Positions 35,768 to 45,972 of a DNA stretch of 64,000 nt are shown here, in pieces. Location of the stretch: positions 1,593,501-1,657,500 of the forward strand of contig CP029329.1 in the NCBI GenBank assembly GCA_003129525.1, in the 5' to 3' direction. Numbering within the stretch: the first letter of the stretch is position 1; each line of letters opens with the position of its first letter. Below the pieces are notes generated by a model. The model was not told the DNA's origin, did not search any database, and saw only the letters and a list, made by a program, of their open reading frames with translations. Both the position numbers and the translations under genes were made by a program. Source of the stretch: Clostridium beijerinckii (GTDB lineage Bacteria > Bacillota > Clostridia > Clostridiales > Clostridiaceae).

Positions 35768-35831
35768 TTTCAATTGTCTATAAAATTTCATGATGGAAAG
35801 TTTATAGTTTAAATTTCATAGACAATTGAAA
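35768..35831 (-). repeat. 14-bp inverted repeat in the argC leader
   Basis: Perfect arms TTTCAATTGTCTAT (35768-35781) and ATAGACAATTGAAA (35818-35831) around 36 bases. A second hairpin TTAAAGAAGAAA/TTTCTTCTTTAA (about 35845-35876) directly follows argH. TATGCATGAATTTTCA near 35743 resembles an ARG box. Confidence 0.5.
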
Positions 35832-35887
35832 CTTTTAATGTGCATTAAAGAAGAAACTTTAAATTTCTTCTTTAATACTTAGAATTA

Positions 35888-37273
35888 TTATATTTCTTTA
35901 AATTCATTTATAAATTTTTCTAATGATGCAATTTGTATTTTCACTGATTCTGTAGATGGACCCCCAATAACTTTACGTTCTTCTACACAAGTTACTAAAT
36001 CTATTGCATGATATACATCATTTTCAAAGATAGGAGAGAAGCCTTTAAGTTCTTCAAGTGTTAATTCTTCAATCATCTTGTTTCTTTTAATACATTCAAG
36101 AACTATTTCTCCAACTACTTCATGAGCATTTCTAAATGCCATACCTTTCTTTACTAAGTAATCAGCTACATCAGTAGCATTAGTAAATCCAAGTCCTGCA
36201 CCTTTTCTCATATTATCTTTTTTAACTTTCATAGTCTTAACCATTCCACAGAAAGTTTTAAGTGAAAGAGTAACAGTATCTAATCCATCAAAAAGAGCTT
36301 CCTTATCTTCTTGCATATCTTTGTTATAAGCAAGAGGAATTCCTTTCATAACAGTAAGAAGTGTCATAAGATCTCCATAAACTCTGCCAGTTTTTCCTCT
36401 AACTAATTCTGCAACGTCTGGATTTTTCTTTTGAGGCATTATACTGCTTCCAGTACTATAACCATCATCAAGTTCAACGAAACTAAATTCATTAGTACAC
36501 CAAAGAATTATTTCTTCTGAAAATCTTGATAAATGCATCATTATCATTGAAAGACAAGAAAGTGTTTCAATGGCATAATCTCTATCAGATACAGAATCTA
36601 AACTATTTAATGTAACTTTTGAAAATCCAAGGTCACGAGCAACAGCTTCTCTATCAATAGGGTAAGTAGAAGTTGCTAGTGCTCCAGAACCAAGAGGCAT
36701 TTCATCAACTCTCTTATAACAATCAGAAAGTCTTCCAAAATCTCTTTTAAGCATTTCAGCATAAGCTAAAATATGATGAGCAAAAGTTATAGGCTGTGCC
36801 TTTTGCATATGTGTATAACCAGGCATTATAGTATCTATATTTTCATTTGCTTTTTCTAAAAGAACTTCTTCTAGTGCGATGATATCTTCTTTTAAGCCTG
36901 CAATTGCTTTTTTTAAATATAATCTTAAATCCAATGTTACTTGATCATTTCTACTTCTTCCAGTATGAACCATCTTACCTTCTTCACCAATATAGTAAGT
37001 TAAAGTTCCTTCAATAAAACTGTGAATATCTTCAGATGTTTCATCTATATCAATAGCCCCACTATCAAGTCTTTTTAATATTTCAAGAAGACCAGAAGCA
37101 ATTTTATTACTAGCTCCTTTAGGAATTATATTTTGATTTCCAAGCATTGAAGCATGAGCAAGACTTCCTTCAATATCTTCTCTATACATTCTTGAATCAA
37201 CATTTATAGAAGAATTAAAATCATTAACTAATTTGTCAGTGCCTTTTTTGAATCGTCCGCCCCAAAGCTTCAT
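35888..37273 (-). CDS. argH: Argininosuccinate lyase
   Basis: 461 aa fumarase/aspartase-superfamily enzyme. [21 protein letters not shown] and the signature loop [12 protein letters not shown] are intact. It gives arginine and fumarate. It overlaps argG by one base (TAATG), so the two are translationally coupled. Confidence 0.96.
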   Translation of the reverse strand: MKLWGGRFKKGTDKLVNDFNSSINVDSRMYREDIEGSLAHASMLGNQNIIPKGASNKIASGLLEILKRLDSGAIDIDETSEDIHSFIEGTLTYYIGEEGKMVHTGRSRNDQVTLDLRLYLKKAIAGLKEDIIALEEVLLEKANENIDTIMPGYTHMQKAQPITFAHHILAYAEMLKRDFGRLSDCYKRVDEMPLGSGALATSTYPIDREAVARDLGFSKVTLNSLDSVSDRDYAIETLSCLSMIMMHLSRFSEEIILWCTNEFSFVELDDGYSTGSSIMPQKKNPDVAELVRGKTGRVYGDLMTLLTVMKGIPLAYNKDMQEDKEALFDGLDTVTLSLKTFCGMVKTMKVKKDNMRKGAGLGFTNATDVADYLVKKGMAFRNAHEVVGEIVLECIKRNKMIEELTLEELKGFSPIFENDVYHAIDLVTCVEERKVIGGPSTESVKIQIASLEKFINEFKEI

Positions 37274-38496
37274 TATATTTCCTCTTTCTTGACTTTTTCT
37301 TGCATTTTTGATCTAACAATAGATGGAAGACCAAATAGATTTATGAATCCAGCTGAATCCTTTTGATCATATACACCATCTTCTCCAAAGGTTGCATATT
37401 CTTCACTATATAATGAGTATGGACTTGTCATACCAGCATTGACAATATTCCCTTTGTATAGTTTTAATTTAACTTCTCCTGTAACTGTTTCTTGAGTTTT
37501 AGTAACAAATTCAGATAATGCTTCTCTAAGAGGAGTAAACCATTGTCCGTTATATACTATATCAGCAAATTTTAATGCAATTTGTTCTTTATAATGTGAA
37601 GTTTCTTTATCTAAACAAAGTTCTTCTAAATCTTTATGTGCTCTGTAAAGTATAGTTCCACCTGGAGTTTCGTAAACGCCTCTTGATTTCATACCAACAA
37701 GTCTGTTTTCTACCATGTCAGTAAGACCAATAGCATTTTCTCCACCAACTTTATTTAATGCATCTAATAATTCAACGCTTTTCATTTTTTGTCCGTTTAG
37801 AGCAACAGCGTTTCCTTTTTCAAAAGTTAAAGTTATATAAGTTGCTTCATTTGGAGCAGCTTCTAATGTCTTACAAAGTTCTAAAATTTTATCATACTTT
37901 GGTTCATTTTCAGGAAATTCTAAATCTAATCCTTCATGACTTAAGTGCCAGATATTTTTATCCTTACTATAATTTGTTTCACGGTTAATTTTTAATGGAA
38001 TATTTTTAGATTCCGCATAATCTATTTCATCTTCTCTTGATTTTATATCCCAAATTCTCCAAGGAGCAATTATTGCCATCTCTGGAGCAAATGTTTTAAC
38101 TGCTAATTCAAATCTTACTTGGTCATTTCCTTTACCAGTACATCCGTGACAAATTGCATCTGCGCCTTCAGCCTTAGCAATTTCAGCTAATCGTTTCCCG
38201 ATTATTGGTCTAGCAAATGAAGTTCCTAGTAGATATTTTCCTTCATATATAGCACCGGCTTGAATAGTAGGGAAGATATAATCATCAACAAATTCTTGAG
38301 TTAAATCTTCGATGTATAATTTTGATGCTCCTGTTTTTAGAGCTTTTTCTTCTAAACCATCTAATTCGTCCTTTTGACCAACATTACCACAAACAGCAAT
38401 TACTTCGCATCCATAATTATCTTTAAGCCATGGAATTATAATTGATGTATCTAGTCCTCCTGAATAAGCTAAAACTACCTTGTTATATTTTGTCAT
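37273..38496 (-). CDS. argG: Argininosuccinate synthase
   Basis: About 407 aa. N-terminal ATP pyrophosphatase loop [10 protein letters not shown], then [15 protein letters not shown] and ARPIIGKRL. It joins citrulline and aspartate. A TTG at 38514 is in frame but lies in the SD; GGAGGG 8 bases upstream supports the ATG at 38496. First gene of the cluster, behind a sigma-A promoter and phased ARG-like boxes. Confidence 0.95.
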   Translation of the reverse strand: MTKYNKVVLAYSGGLDTSIIIPWLKDNYGCEVIAVCGNVGQKDELDGLEEKALKTGASKLYIEDLTQEFVDDYIFPTIQAGAIYEGKYLLGTSFARPIIGKRLAEIAKAEGADAICHGCTGKGNDQVRFELAVKTFAPEMAIIAPWRIWDIKSREDEIDYAESKNIPLKINRETNYSKDKNIWHLSHEGLDLEFPENEPKYDKILELCKTLEAAPNEATYITLTFEKGNAVALNGQKMKSVELLDALNKVGGENAIGLTDMVENRLVGMKSRGVYETPGGTILYRAHKDLEELCLDKETSHYKEQIALKFADIVYNGQWFTPLREALSEFVTKTQETVTGEVKLKLYKGNIVNAGMTSPYSLYSEEYATFGEDGVYDQKDSAGFINLFGLPSIVRSKMQEKVKKEEI

Positions 38497-38603
38497 TTTA
38501 AAAGCCCTCCTCAAATATTAGACATACCAATTTACTATTTTTAAAATATGCCTTATGTAAAATATAAATTAATATAATTTTCTAAGTTAATGTGTTATTT
38601 ATA

Positions 38604-38632
38604 ATTATACATTCTAACAAAACAATAATCAA
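38604..38632 (-). promoter_or_regulatory. Sigma-A promoter of argGH
   Basis: On the minus strand TTGATT (38627-38632), 17-base spacer, TATAAT (38604-38609). It lies about 110 bases upstream of argG. Confidence 0.75.
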
Positions 38633-38635
38633 GGG

Positions 38636-38732
38636 GTATAAGTAATAATATTCATAAAAATACAAAGAATATACATAAAAACACAATGATTATGCATTAA
38701 ATATTAATTTTTATGCATGAAATATTATATAT
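38636..38732 (-). promoter_or_regulatory. Four phased ARG-box-like repeats upstream of the argG promoter
   Basis: The motif TATNCATNAAATAT recurs starting at 38649, 38670, 38691 and 38712, an exact 21-bp period. ArgR/AhrC operators are 18-bp boxes with 3-bp spacing, also 21 bp. The box around 38701-38718 (TTAAT-TTTT-ATGCA) fits the palindromic ARG consensus best. The array is just upstream of the -35 element. Confidence 0.6.
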
Positions 38733-38874
38733 ATCAAAGTTATAAAGATGATGTATATTTATGAAACGTGATAATGTATGGAGGTTAATAGATAATTTTA
38801 AATTAAGGTATCTGTAAAATAATTATCCTAGTATATACAAGAATAATTACCCTGTGCTTTTTTCTTTCATATGG

Positions 38875-39255
38875 CTAAAGTATATTTTCTAAATTTGGCA
38901 TTTGTAACTTTCTTATATGATCAATATTATGTTTTAGTAAATGTAGGGATGTATGAGCCTCTGTTACATCTTCATGAATTATGTAGGTAGATAATTTTAC
39001 AGCCTCATTTAGTAAATTATCAAATTCTTGATGACTAAGATATATAGATGTTACCAAATTTTTCTCTTGAATGGAGTTTAACAATTCAAGAGACTTAGAA
39101 TAAGCTTCTTCAAGCTCACCGCCTGTAATTTTAATTTCTATATCTTCAGCTTGCGTTTTAATATCATTACATAAATTGAGGATAGAATTATTTAAGAAAC
39201 ATACACATATCATAGTGAAGAGAAAGAGAAGTATTGATAATATTGCATTTCTCAT
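38875..39255 (-). CDS. DUF4363 family protein
   Basis: 126 aa. One N-terminal membrane helix or uncleaved signal anchor (about 4-25, AILSILLFLFTMICVCFL), then an all-helical extracytoplasmic part. DUF4363 members often follow DUF421 genes in clostridia, as here, where start and stop overlap (TAATG). Function unknown. Confidence 0.75.
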   Translation of the reverse strand: MRNAILSILLFLFTMICVCFLNNSILNLCNDIKTQAEDIEIKITGGELEEAYSKSLELLNSIQEKNLVTSIYLSHQEFDNLLNEAVKLSTYIIHEDVTEAHTSLHLLKHNIDHIRKLQMPNLENIL

Positions 39256-39947
39256 TATGTTTTCTCCTTTTGATATTCATCAAAAAGCTGAAATTTAAAT
39301 TTGCCTTCAGTGTCGTATAAAGCTATTAATACATGTTTTATTGATAAAATATTATGATTTTTAAGTAAATTAAGTATCCATTTTTCATCTTTGTCTATGG
39401 ACGTTAAAGAATTTTTGTTTATTTTACCATCAGAAATTAATACCTTAGGCAATGTAACTTCAGCATTTTGGGTACTTTTTCCACAATTGATTTTAGATGA
39501 ATTATAATCTACGGGCAATATAGACATCTGGCCATCATTTTCTAATATTGCATATTGAATTTCATCAAGATTAAAATAATTTGCAAGTCGTAATTCTTCT
39601 AATAATTCATCTATATTTAATTGTTGTTTTTTCAAAGTCGAATAATTAATTCTTCCTTTATGAATCAATATACAAGGTTCTCCATCAACAAACTTTCTTG
39701 TATATTGAAATTTCAATCCTATTTGGGTTAAAATAGTTTTCAAAAATAATAGGGTTATTATAGGAATAATACCTTGCAATAATGGTAATCTTGAGTCTTG
39801 CATGGGTAAGGACGCTAAATCTGAAATCATGATTGTTATTACAAATTCATAAGGTTGAAGTTCACCAATTTGCCTTTTTCCCATTAATCTCATTGTGAGT
39901 ACTACTAATAAGTATAATATTGCAGTTCTAATTGACACTACAAACAT
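39255..39947 (-). CDS. DUF421 (YetF/YrbG-like) membrane protein
   Basis: 230 aa. Three N-terminal membrane helices (within about 1-80), then a soluble DUF421 domain with FVDGEPCILIHKG, NIDELLEELRL and GQMSILPV. The family is widespread in spore formers and of uncertain role. SD AGAGGTGG. Two-gene operon with the DUF4363 gene. Confidence 0.85.
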   Translation of the reverse strand: MFVVSIRTAILYLLVVLTMRLMGKRQIGELQPYEFVITIMISDLASLPMQDSRLPLLQGIIPIITLLFLKTILTQIGLKFQYTRKFVDGEPCILIHKGRINYSTLKKQQLNIDELLEELRLANYFNLDEIQYAILENDGQMSILPVDYNSSKINCGKSTQNAEVTLPKVLISDGKINKNSLTSIDKDEKWILNLLKNHNILSIKHVLIALYDTEGKFKFQLFDEYQKEKT

Positions 39948-40217
39948 AAAAAACCACCTCTAAAAATTAATATTTGCAATAATAAAATTAATATACAAAG
40001 AAAAAATAGTTTTATCATTTTTGGAAAACATGTATATAATATATTTGAAACTATTTAGATGGTTAAAATATATTAGAATAATAAAATCACCAAGAATAAA
40101 TATAGTTTTAGCTTGGGATACCTATGTATTAAAAGGAAATTTACTTTTAAATTATTACTAAAAATTTGAGGATACCTAAGATTTATAACTAATTTGAGAG
40201 GAAAGGTATTGAATTAT

Positions 40218-41873
40218 ATGATTAATAAAGGATTAGAATCAGAATGTAATACTATTAAAGCTAAAAGAGGAATAACGTTTTATAATTTAATTCTTGATAA
40301 TTATAAAGATAAAGTTAAAGATGTTGCTATATGTAAGCTAAATGGAAGATATCATGAATTAACTGAAGTGATTGAAGATGATGGAGAAGTAGAAATTATA
40401 GGTTTTGATACAGAATTGGGAATAAAAATTTATACTAGAACATTACAATTCATTTTTATTAAAATAGCGTTAGACTTATTTCCAGAATCTAAAATAACAA
40501 TAGAACATGCTATAAGTAAGGCCATATATGGAGAAGTGCATAAAGAAATTCCTTTAAATAAAGATGATATTAATAAAATTAAAACAAGAATGCAGGATAT
40601 AATAAATAAGGATGTACCAATAAACAGCATTATAACATCAAAAGAAGAAGCAATAGAAATTTTCAAGGGTTACAAAATGGATGATAAAGTTAATCTTTTA
40701 AAGTACTGTAATATAAAAGATGTACAACTTCATGAACTTGAAGGAAGATACGATTATTTTTATGGGCCAATGGGATATTCTACAGGTATAATAAAAATTT
40801 TTGATGTTTTTAAGTATGAATCAGGATTTATTTTGCAAAGACCAGAAATAAAAAATTTAAATGTACTTCCTAAATTCAAGGAACAAAAGAGTTTAACTAA
40901 GATTTTTATAGAAGCACAAAAATGGTTAAATATATTAGAGTTGGAGGATGTTGGAGCATTAAATGAAAAAGTAATTAATAATGAATTAAGAAATATAATT
41001 ATGGTTTCAGAAGCTCTTCATGAAAAGAAGATAGCTAATATTGCAGATGATATTTCAAATAAAAAAGATGTGAAAATTATACTTATTGCAGGACCATCTT
41101 CTTCAGGAAAAACAACATTTGCAAATCGGTTAAGTATACAACTTAGGGTAAATGGATTAATACCTATTCCATTATCACTGGATAATTATTTTTTTAATCG
41201 AATAGATACACCTAGAGATGAAAATGGCGATTATGATTATGAATCTATTAATGCATTAGATTTAAAATTATTAAATAAAAATTTAGAAAAGTTAATGAAT
41301 GGGGAAAAGGTTGATTTACCAATTTATAATTTTAAAACTGGAGAAAAGGAATGGAATGATTATAAAGTAGAACTACCACTAAATGGAGTGTTAATACTTG
41401 AAGGAATTCATGGATTAAATCCAAATTTAATTTCAAGTGAACTGAATAGTAATGTATTTAAAATATATATATCAGCATTAACCCAATTAAATATAGATAA
41501 TCATAATAGGATTTCCACAACGGATGTAAGAAAAGTAAGGCGAATAGTTAGAGATTCATTATCAAGAGGATATCGAGCAGAGGAAACTTTAAAAATGTGG
41601 AAATCTATAAAAATTGGAGAAAAAAACAACATATTTGTTTATCAAGAGGAAGCAGATGTTGCATTTAATTCTACATTGGTTTATGAACTTGGAGTATTAA
41701 AACCATATGCATTAAAAGAATTAAATAAAATAACTGATGAAAGTCCAGTTTATTCAGAAGCTATAAGATTAAAGACTTTCTTAAGTTTTTTTAAAAAAAT
41801 TCATGTTGAGGAAGTACCTAATAATTCTATTTTAAGAGAATTTATTGGTGGGTCAGCTTTCTATGAATATTAG
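40218..41873 (+). CDS. Nucleoside kinase with N-terminal TGS-like region (uridine kinase family)
   Basis: About 551 aa. The C-terminal half is a phosphoribulokinase/uridine kinase fold: Walker A IAGPSSSGKTTFANRL (about residues 290-305), SLDNYFFNR, YDYESINALD and LEGIHGLNP. The N-terminal part resembles threonyl-tRNA-synthetase-like TGS and editing modules (HAISKAIYGE). The start is uncertain: ATG 40218 has SD GGAAAGG 11 bases away, while TTG 40209 has GAGAGG 7 bases away. Nucleotide salvage is the likely role; the exact nucleoside is not known. Single gene with a terminator. Confidence 0.85.
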   Translation: MINKGLESECNTIKAKRGITFYNLILDNYKDKVKDVAICKLNGRYHELTEVIEDDGEVEIIGFDTELGIKIYTRTLQFIFIKIALDLFPESKITIEHAISKAIYGEVHKEIPLNKDDINKIKTRMQDIINKDVPINSIITSKEEAIEIFKGYKMDDKVNLLKYCNIKDVQLHELEGRYDYFYGPMGYSTGIIKIFDVFKYESGFILQRPEIKNLNVLPKFKEQKSLTKIFIEAQKWLNILELEDVGALNEKVINNELRNIIMVSEALHEKKIANIADDISNKKDVKIILIAGPSSSGKTTFANRLSIQLRVNGLIPIPLSLDNYFFNRIDTPRDENGDYDYESINALDLKLLNKNLEKLMNGEKVDLPIYNFKTGEKEWNDYKVELPLNGVLILEGIHGLNPNLISSELNSNVFKIYISALTQLNIDNHNRISTTDVRKVRRIVRDSLSRGYRAEETLKMWKSIKIGEKNNIFVYQEEADVAFNSTLVYELGVLKPYALKELNKITDESPVYSEAIRLKTFLSFFKKIHVEEVPNNSILREFIGGSAFYEY

Positions 41874-41938
41874 ATGAAAATAATAAGTGCCCATTAAGGG
41901 CATAAAGGAAAAATAATAACTCAATTGCAAGAAAAAAT

Positions 41939-41971
41939 GGCATCAATGAATTCAAGTTGATGTCGTTTTTT
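41939..41971 (+). terminator. Terminator of the nucleoside kinase gene
   Basis: GGCATCAA (41939-41946) pairs with TTGATGTC (41957-41964, one G-U), followed by GTTTTTTT. Confidence 0.8.
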
Positions 41972-42258
41972 TGATTTTAAATAAGAAATAAATTAATAAA
42001 TATTTAACATAAGTTATTTTAAATGGTATGAAATTAGTATCAATAAACTTAATAATGGAATTTTTTTTTAAAAAAATATAGCTAGATTACTATATTTATA
42101 ATATGTCTTAACTAAATATGTGTTATGATAGTAATAATGGCATATTCTACTTTTGCTACAACCTACGAGCAAACATTTCATTTTATTTAGAAGTATTTTC
42201 TATGATGGGGACAAAAGTGTCTAAAGAAATTACAATCTTTCTTATATATTCTCTACAA

Positions 42259-42286
42259 TTGATGATTTCAAAACTATTATTATAAT
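42259..42286 (+). promoter_or_regulatory. Sigma-A promoter of citrate synthase
   Basis: TTGATG (42259-42264), 16-base spacer, TATAAT (42281-42286), about 75 bases before the predicted CTG start. Confidence 0.65.
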
Positions 42287-42358
42287 TTATATATTTTGCA
42301 ATACTAATATAGTGTAAGTAAATATAACTAAAAGAATTTATTTGGGGAGGTGCTCTAA

Positions 42359-43720
42359 CTGAAAAACAATATAGAGCTTGAAGAGAAAATGTTAAAAATC
42401 CTTAGTCATAAGGCACAGGAAAATAACAAAATTAATGCCGGATTATTTGGTAAATATCAAGTTAAAAGAGGACTTAGGGATATTGATGGGAGAGGCGTGC
42501 TTGTTGGGCTTACAGAAATTGGAGACGTACGTTCATATATAGTTGAAGAAAATGAAATGGTTCCTATGCCTGGGAAATTATTTTATAGGGGATTTGACAT
42601 TTCTGATATTGTTAATGGATTTCTTAAAAACGATTCTTTTGGATTTGAAGAGACGTGCTATTTGCTTTTATTTGGTAATCTTCCTACGGAACAGGAATTG
42701 AAGGAGTTTGAAGAACTCTTGTCAGTATATAGGAATTTACCTGATGGTTTTGTGCGTGATATGATATTAAAAATGCCTAGTAAAGACATTATGAATTCAA
42801 TGGCACGAAGTGTATTGGCATTTTATAGTTTAGATGATTTAGCAGATGATACTTCTATAGAAAATGTATTAAGGCAATGCTTAATACTAATAGCATGTTT
42901 CCCACTGATGGCAGTTTATGGTTATCAAGCTTGTACTCATTACCATGACAACAACAGTTTATTTATACACAGCCCACAACCTGAATTAAGCACTGCTGAA
43001 AATATTCTTTATATGCTTAGACCAGACAACCAATATACAAAACTTGAAGCAATTCTTCTTGATCTTGCACTTGTTCTGCATGCAGAGCATGGTGGAGGAA
43101 ATAACTCAACCTTCGTGACACACGTTGTTACATCATCTGGTTCAGACACATATTCAGTTATGGCTGCGGCTCTTGGTTCGTTAAAAGGTCCAAGGCATGG
43201 TGGTGCAAATATCAAAGTTGTACAGATGTTCGAAGATATAAAAGAAAACATCAAGGACTGGACAGACGATAGAGAGGTTGAAGAATACCTTATGAAAATA
43301 CTCAATAAGGAAGCCTTTGATGGTTCAGGACTAATTTATGGTATAGGTCATGCAGTTTATTCAATATCAGATCCCCGAGCTGTTATTTTCAAAGAACATG
43401 TTGAAAAGCTTGCAAAGGAAAAAGGATTTGAAAATGAATATAATTTGTACGCAAAAGTTGAAAAATTAGCACCTGAGGTAGTTGGCAAAGTACGTAAAAT
43501 ATATAAGGGTGTAAGTGCAAATGTGGATTTTTACTCAGCTTTTGTATATAGAATGCTTGATATACCTCCAGAATTATTTACTCCTATTTTTGCTATGTCA
43601 AGAATATCTGGGTGGAGCGCTCATCGCATTGAAGAAATTGTGAATGCGGGTAAAATAATTAGACCTGCATATAAGAATGTTATTAAAAGAAAGAAATACG
43701 TTGATATGGATGAACGATGA
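42359..43720 (+). CDS. Citrate synthase (Si type), apparent CTG start codon
   Basis: About 453 aa. The catalytic blocks HAEHGGGNNSTF, LKGPRHGGAN and GIGHAVYSISDPRA are present. It condenses oxaloacetate and acetyl-CoA. The first ATG is at 42389 but has only a weak GAAGAG ribosome site, whereas GGGGAGGTG (42344-42352) stands 6 bases before the CTG at 42359, in frame and right after an in-frame TAA. The extra ten codons read KNNIELEEK, a natural-looking leader. A CTG start is therefore likely; if ATG is used the protein is 443 aa. It gives the first step of the oxidative TCA branch toward glutamate and hence arginine. Confidence 0.85.
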   Translation: MKNNIELEEKMLKILSHKAQENNKINAGLFGKYQVKRGLRDIDGRGVLVGLTEIGDVRSYIVEENEMVPMPGKLFYRGFDISDIVNGFLKNDSFGFEETCYLLLFGNLPTEQELKEFEELLSVYRNLPDGFVRDMILKMPSKDIMNSMARSVLAFYSLDDLADDTSIENVLRQCLILIACFPLMAVYGYQACTHYHDNNSLFIHSPQPELSTAENILYMLRPDNQYTKLEAILLDLALVLHAEHGGGNNSTFVTHVVTSSGSDTYSVMAAALGSLKGPRHGGANIKVVQMFEDIKENIKDWTDDREVEEYLMKILNKEAFDGSGLIYGIGHAVYSISDPRAVIFKEHVEKLAKEKGFENEYNLYAKVEKLAPEVVGKVRKIYKGVSANVDFYSAFVYRMLDIPPELFTPIFAMSRISGWSAHRIEEIVNAGKIIRPAYKNVIKRKKYVDMDER

Positions 43721-44067
43721 TGTTTATCTAATAGTAAATTATGAGATAAACATACTTCACATTATATCAAGTCAAATATACATCGTATCTTCAACTTCTT
43801 ATGAATAACTTTTTTATTTAGATAGTGATGGAAGCATTACAGTAGCTAGACATCGAGGAAAGAATTTAATGAAAATAATTTGGAGAGTGAGTTTGATATA
43901 TAGACTCACTCTTTCTAATTTTAAAAAAGGTAATTTAAATTAGTAAGTTATAATAGAAAATTAAATTATATGGTGATTTAATATATTAAATTTAGTGATG
44001 TTATGATTTAATATATATAAAACATACAAATTAATGATATATTCATATATAAGAAAGAGGAGTGACA
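43721..44067. other. Intergenic region before the serine dehydratase genes
   Basis: 347 bases. It contains a terminator (43884-43916) and, nearer the gene, two copies of TGATTTAATATAT (43974 and 44004) 30 bases apart in AT-rich DNA that could be an operator. No coding frame is supported. Confidence 0.5.
43884..43916 (+). terminator. Terminator of citrate synthase
   Basis: 9-bp arms AGAGTGAGT (43884-43892) and ACTCACTCT (43904-43912), followed by T-rich sequence. Confidence 0.78.
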
Positions 44068-44745
44068 ATGAAAGGAATCGGAGTTTTTGATATTTTAGGA
44101 CCTATTATGATAGGCCCATCAAGTTCACATACAGCTGGTGCAGCTAGGCTTGGCAAAATTGCAATGAGTATAGCTGGTGGAGATATAGCAGAGGTAACAT
44201 TTTTATTACATGGCTCATTTGCTAAAACATACAAAGGTCATGGAACGGATAGAGCATTGATTGCTGGAATTCTAGGAATGGAACCAAGTGATGAAAGACT
44301 TAGGAATTCTATGGATATAGCAAAAGAAAAGAAGATTAAATTTTTATTTAAGGAAGCTGATTTAGGTGATGTTCATCCTAATACAGTGAAATTTATTATG
44401 AAGACAATAAATGATAAACATTGTGAGGTTATGGGCTCTTCCATTGGTGGAGGAAGTATTCAAATTATAGAGGTTAATGATAATGAAGTTGATTTTACTG
44501 GAATGTATGAAACCTTAATAGTATCTCATAAAGATGCTCCAGGGGTTATTAATAGTGTCACCAGTATTCTTTATAGTGAAAATATAAATGTAGCTTTTAT
44601 GAGGGTTTTTAGACATCAGAAAGGTCAAGAAGCCACAATGATTTTTGAACTGGATAATAAGGTTAGTGATGAATTAATAGAGAAAATTAAGAATATTGAA
44701 TTGCTACATAATGTAATCACAATAAGCCCAGCGGAAATAAGTTAA
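44068..44745 (+). CDS. sdaAB: L-serine ammonia-lyase, iron-sulfur-dependent, beta subunit
   Basis: About 225 aa. N-terminal GPSSSHTAGAARLG, LHGSFAKTYKGHGTDRAL and a C-terminal ACT domain (ETLIVSHKDAPGVINSVTSIL). Pairs with the alpha subunit to deaminate serine to pyruvate. SD GAGGAGTG supports the ATG at 44068 rather than the GTG two codons earlier. Confidence 0.94.
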   Translation: MKGIGVFDILGPIMIGPSSSHTAGAARLGKIAMSIAGGDIAEVTFLLHGSFAKTYKGHGTDRALIAGILGMEPSDERLRNSMDIAKEKKIKFLFKEADLGDVHPNTVKFIMKTINDKHCEVMGSSIGGGSIQIIEVNDNEVDFTGMYETLIVSHKDAPGVINSVTSILYSENINVAFMRVFRHQKGQEATMIFELDNKVSDELIEKIKNIELLHNVITISPAEIS

Positions 44746-44836
44746 CAGTTGCTTGGTAAGATATCTAAATTAATTATGCTGGAATTTAATATCTACAGTG
44801 AACAAAGACTAGTTAAGAAAGGTGGAATAGTTATTT

Positions 44837-45721
44837 ATGATAGCAAAGACAGGCGTAGAATTATTAGAAATATGTGAGAAACATAATATTACATTAAGTG
44901 AATATGCTATAAGATGCGAAGTAGAGGAAAAAGGATTAACAAGAGATGAAGTCATAGAAAAGATGAGAAAGAATTTAAAGGTTATGATTTCAGCAGCTAA
45001 TGAGGGAATGGAAAAGGAAGTTTATTCAGTTAGCGGATTAATAGGAGGAGATGGCTTTAAGTTATATAATTATGCTAAAGAAGGAAAAACTCTTACAGGT
45101 ACTGTAACAAATATGGCAATGGCAATGGCACTTTCTTCATCAGAAGTTAATGCATCTATGGGAAAAATAGTTGCATGTCCAACCGCAGGTTCATGTGGGA
45201 TATTGCCAGCTATAATTTTATCAGTAGGTAAAAAACTCGACTTAGATGAAGATGGACTTTTAAATGGATTATTTGCAGCAGCAGCAGTTGGAATTATTAT
45301 TGGATTAAACGCTACATTATCAGGAGCAGAAGGTGGATGTCAAGCAGAATGTGGTTCAGCTTCAGCAATGGGGGCAGCAGCCACTGTTGAGATGATGGGA
45401 GGAACTCCTCAAATGAGTTTAGATGCAGCAGCTATAATATTTAAAAATGTGTTAGGACTTGTATGTGATCCAGTTGCAGGACTTGTGGAAATACCTTGTG
45501 CTAAGAGAAATGCTCAAGGAGCCATAACTGCATTATGTGCAGCTGATATGGTAATGGCTGGTGTAGCATCTAAAATTCCATTTGATGATACAGTAAGTGC
45601 GATGTATAAAGTAGGTAAAAGTTTGCCACCAGCTCTTAGAGAAACAGCATTAGGTGGAGTGGCAACAACAAAAGAAGGATTAAGACTTAAGGAAAAGGTT
45701 TTTGGAAAAGATAATAGATAG
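44837..45721 (+). CDS. sdaAA: L-serine ammonia-lyase, iron-sulfur-dependent, alpha subunit
   Basis: 294 aa. Cysteine ligands for the 4Fe-4S cluster lie in CPTAGSCGILPA, GLVCDPVAGLVEIPC and the GGCQAECGSASAMGAA region. 91 bases after sdaAB and ended by a strong terminator, so a two-gene operon. Confidence 0.94.
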   Translation: MIAKTGVELLEICEKHNITLSEYAIRCEVEEKGLTRDEVIEKMRKNLKVMISAANEGMEKEVYSVSGLIGGDGFKLYNYAKEGKTLTGTVTNMAMAMALSSSEVNASMGKIVACPTAGSCGILPAIILSVGKKLDLDEDGLLNGLFAAAAVGIIIGLNATLSGAEGGCQAECGSASAMGAAATVEMMGGTPQMSLDAAAIIFKNVLGLVCDPVAGLVEIPCAKRNAQGAITALCAADMVMAGVASKIPFDDTVSAMYKVGKSLPPALRETALGGVATTKEGLRLKEKVFGKDNR

Positions 45722-45802
45722 AAGAAATTCATCCACAGATTAAAATTCTTTGTGAAAATAGAAAACTACAATTAGAATTAAAGGATAATATAAATAGAAA
45801 TG

Positions 45803-45840
45803 AAATAAAGGGTACTCTTTTGTAGAGTGCCCTTTATTTT
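45803..45840 (+). terminator. Terminator of sdaAB-sdaAA
   Basis: AAAGGGTACTCT (45807-45818) pairs with AGAGTGCCCTTT (45824-45835, one G-T), extended by AAAT/ATTT pairs and ending in TTTT. Confidence 0.88.
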
Positions 45841-45972
45841 ATAGATTCTATTTTTCCCAGCAAATTCTCAGCTTGGGTTAAGGTAGTATTAAGATTACCT
45901 TGTTATAATTCAAATAATAAATTAATTAGTTGATGTATTTAGGGCATTGAACATATGCCACGGAGGTATTAT

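Larger units (their letters stand above)
41874..42358. other. Long intergenic region before citrate synthase
   Basis: 485 bases: a terminator at 41939-41971 and a promoter at 42259-42286. The stretch between is AT-rich, with no frame or known riboswitch pattern that I could recognise. Confidence 0.6.

Noticed and set aside
42090-42250. Possible riboswitch upstream of citrate synthase
   Set aside because: No known aptamer landmarks could be matched, and no terminator lies between this stretch and the gene.
43820-43900. Short frame reading SDGSITVARHRGKN before the sdaA genes
   Set aside because: No start or ribosome site, ends in a terminator stem; probably chance.
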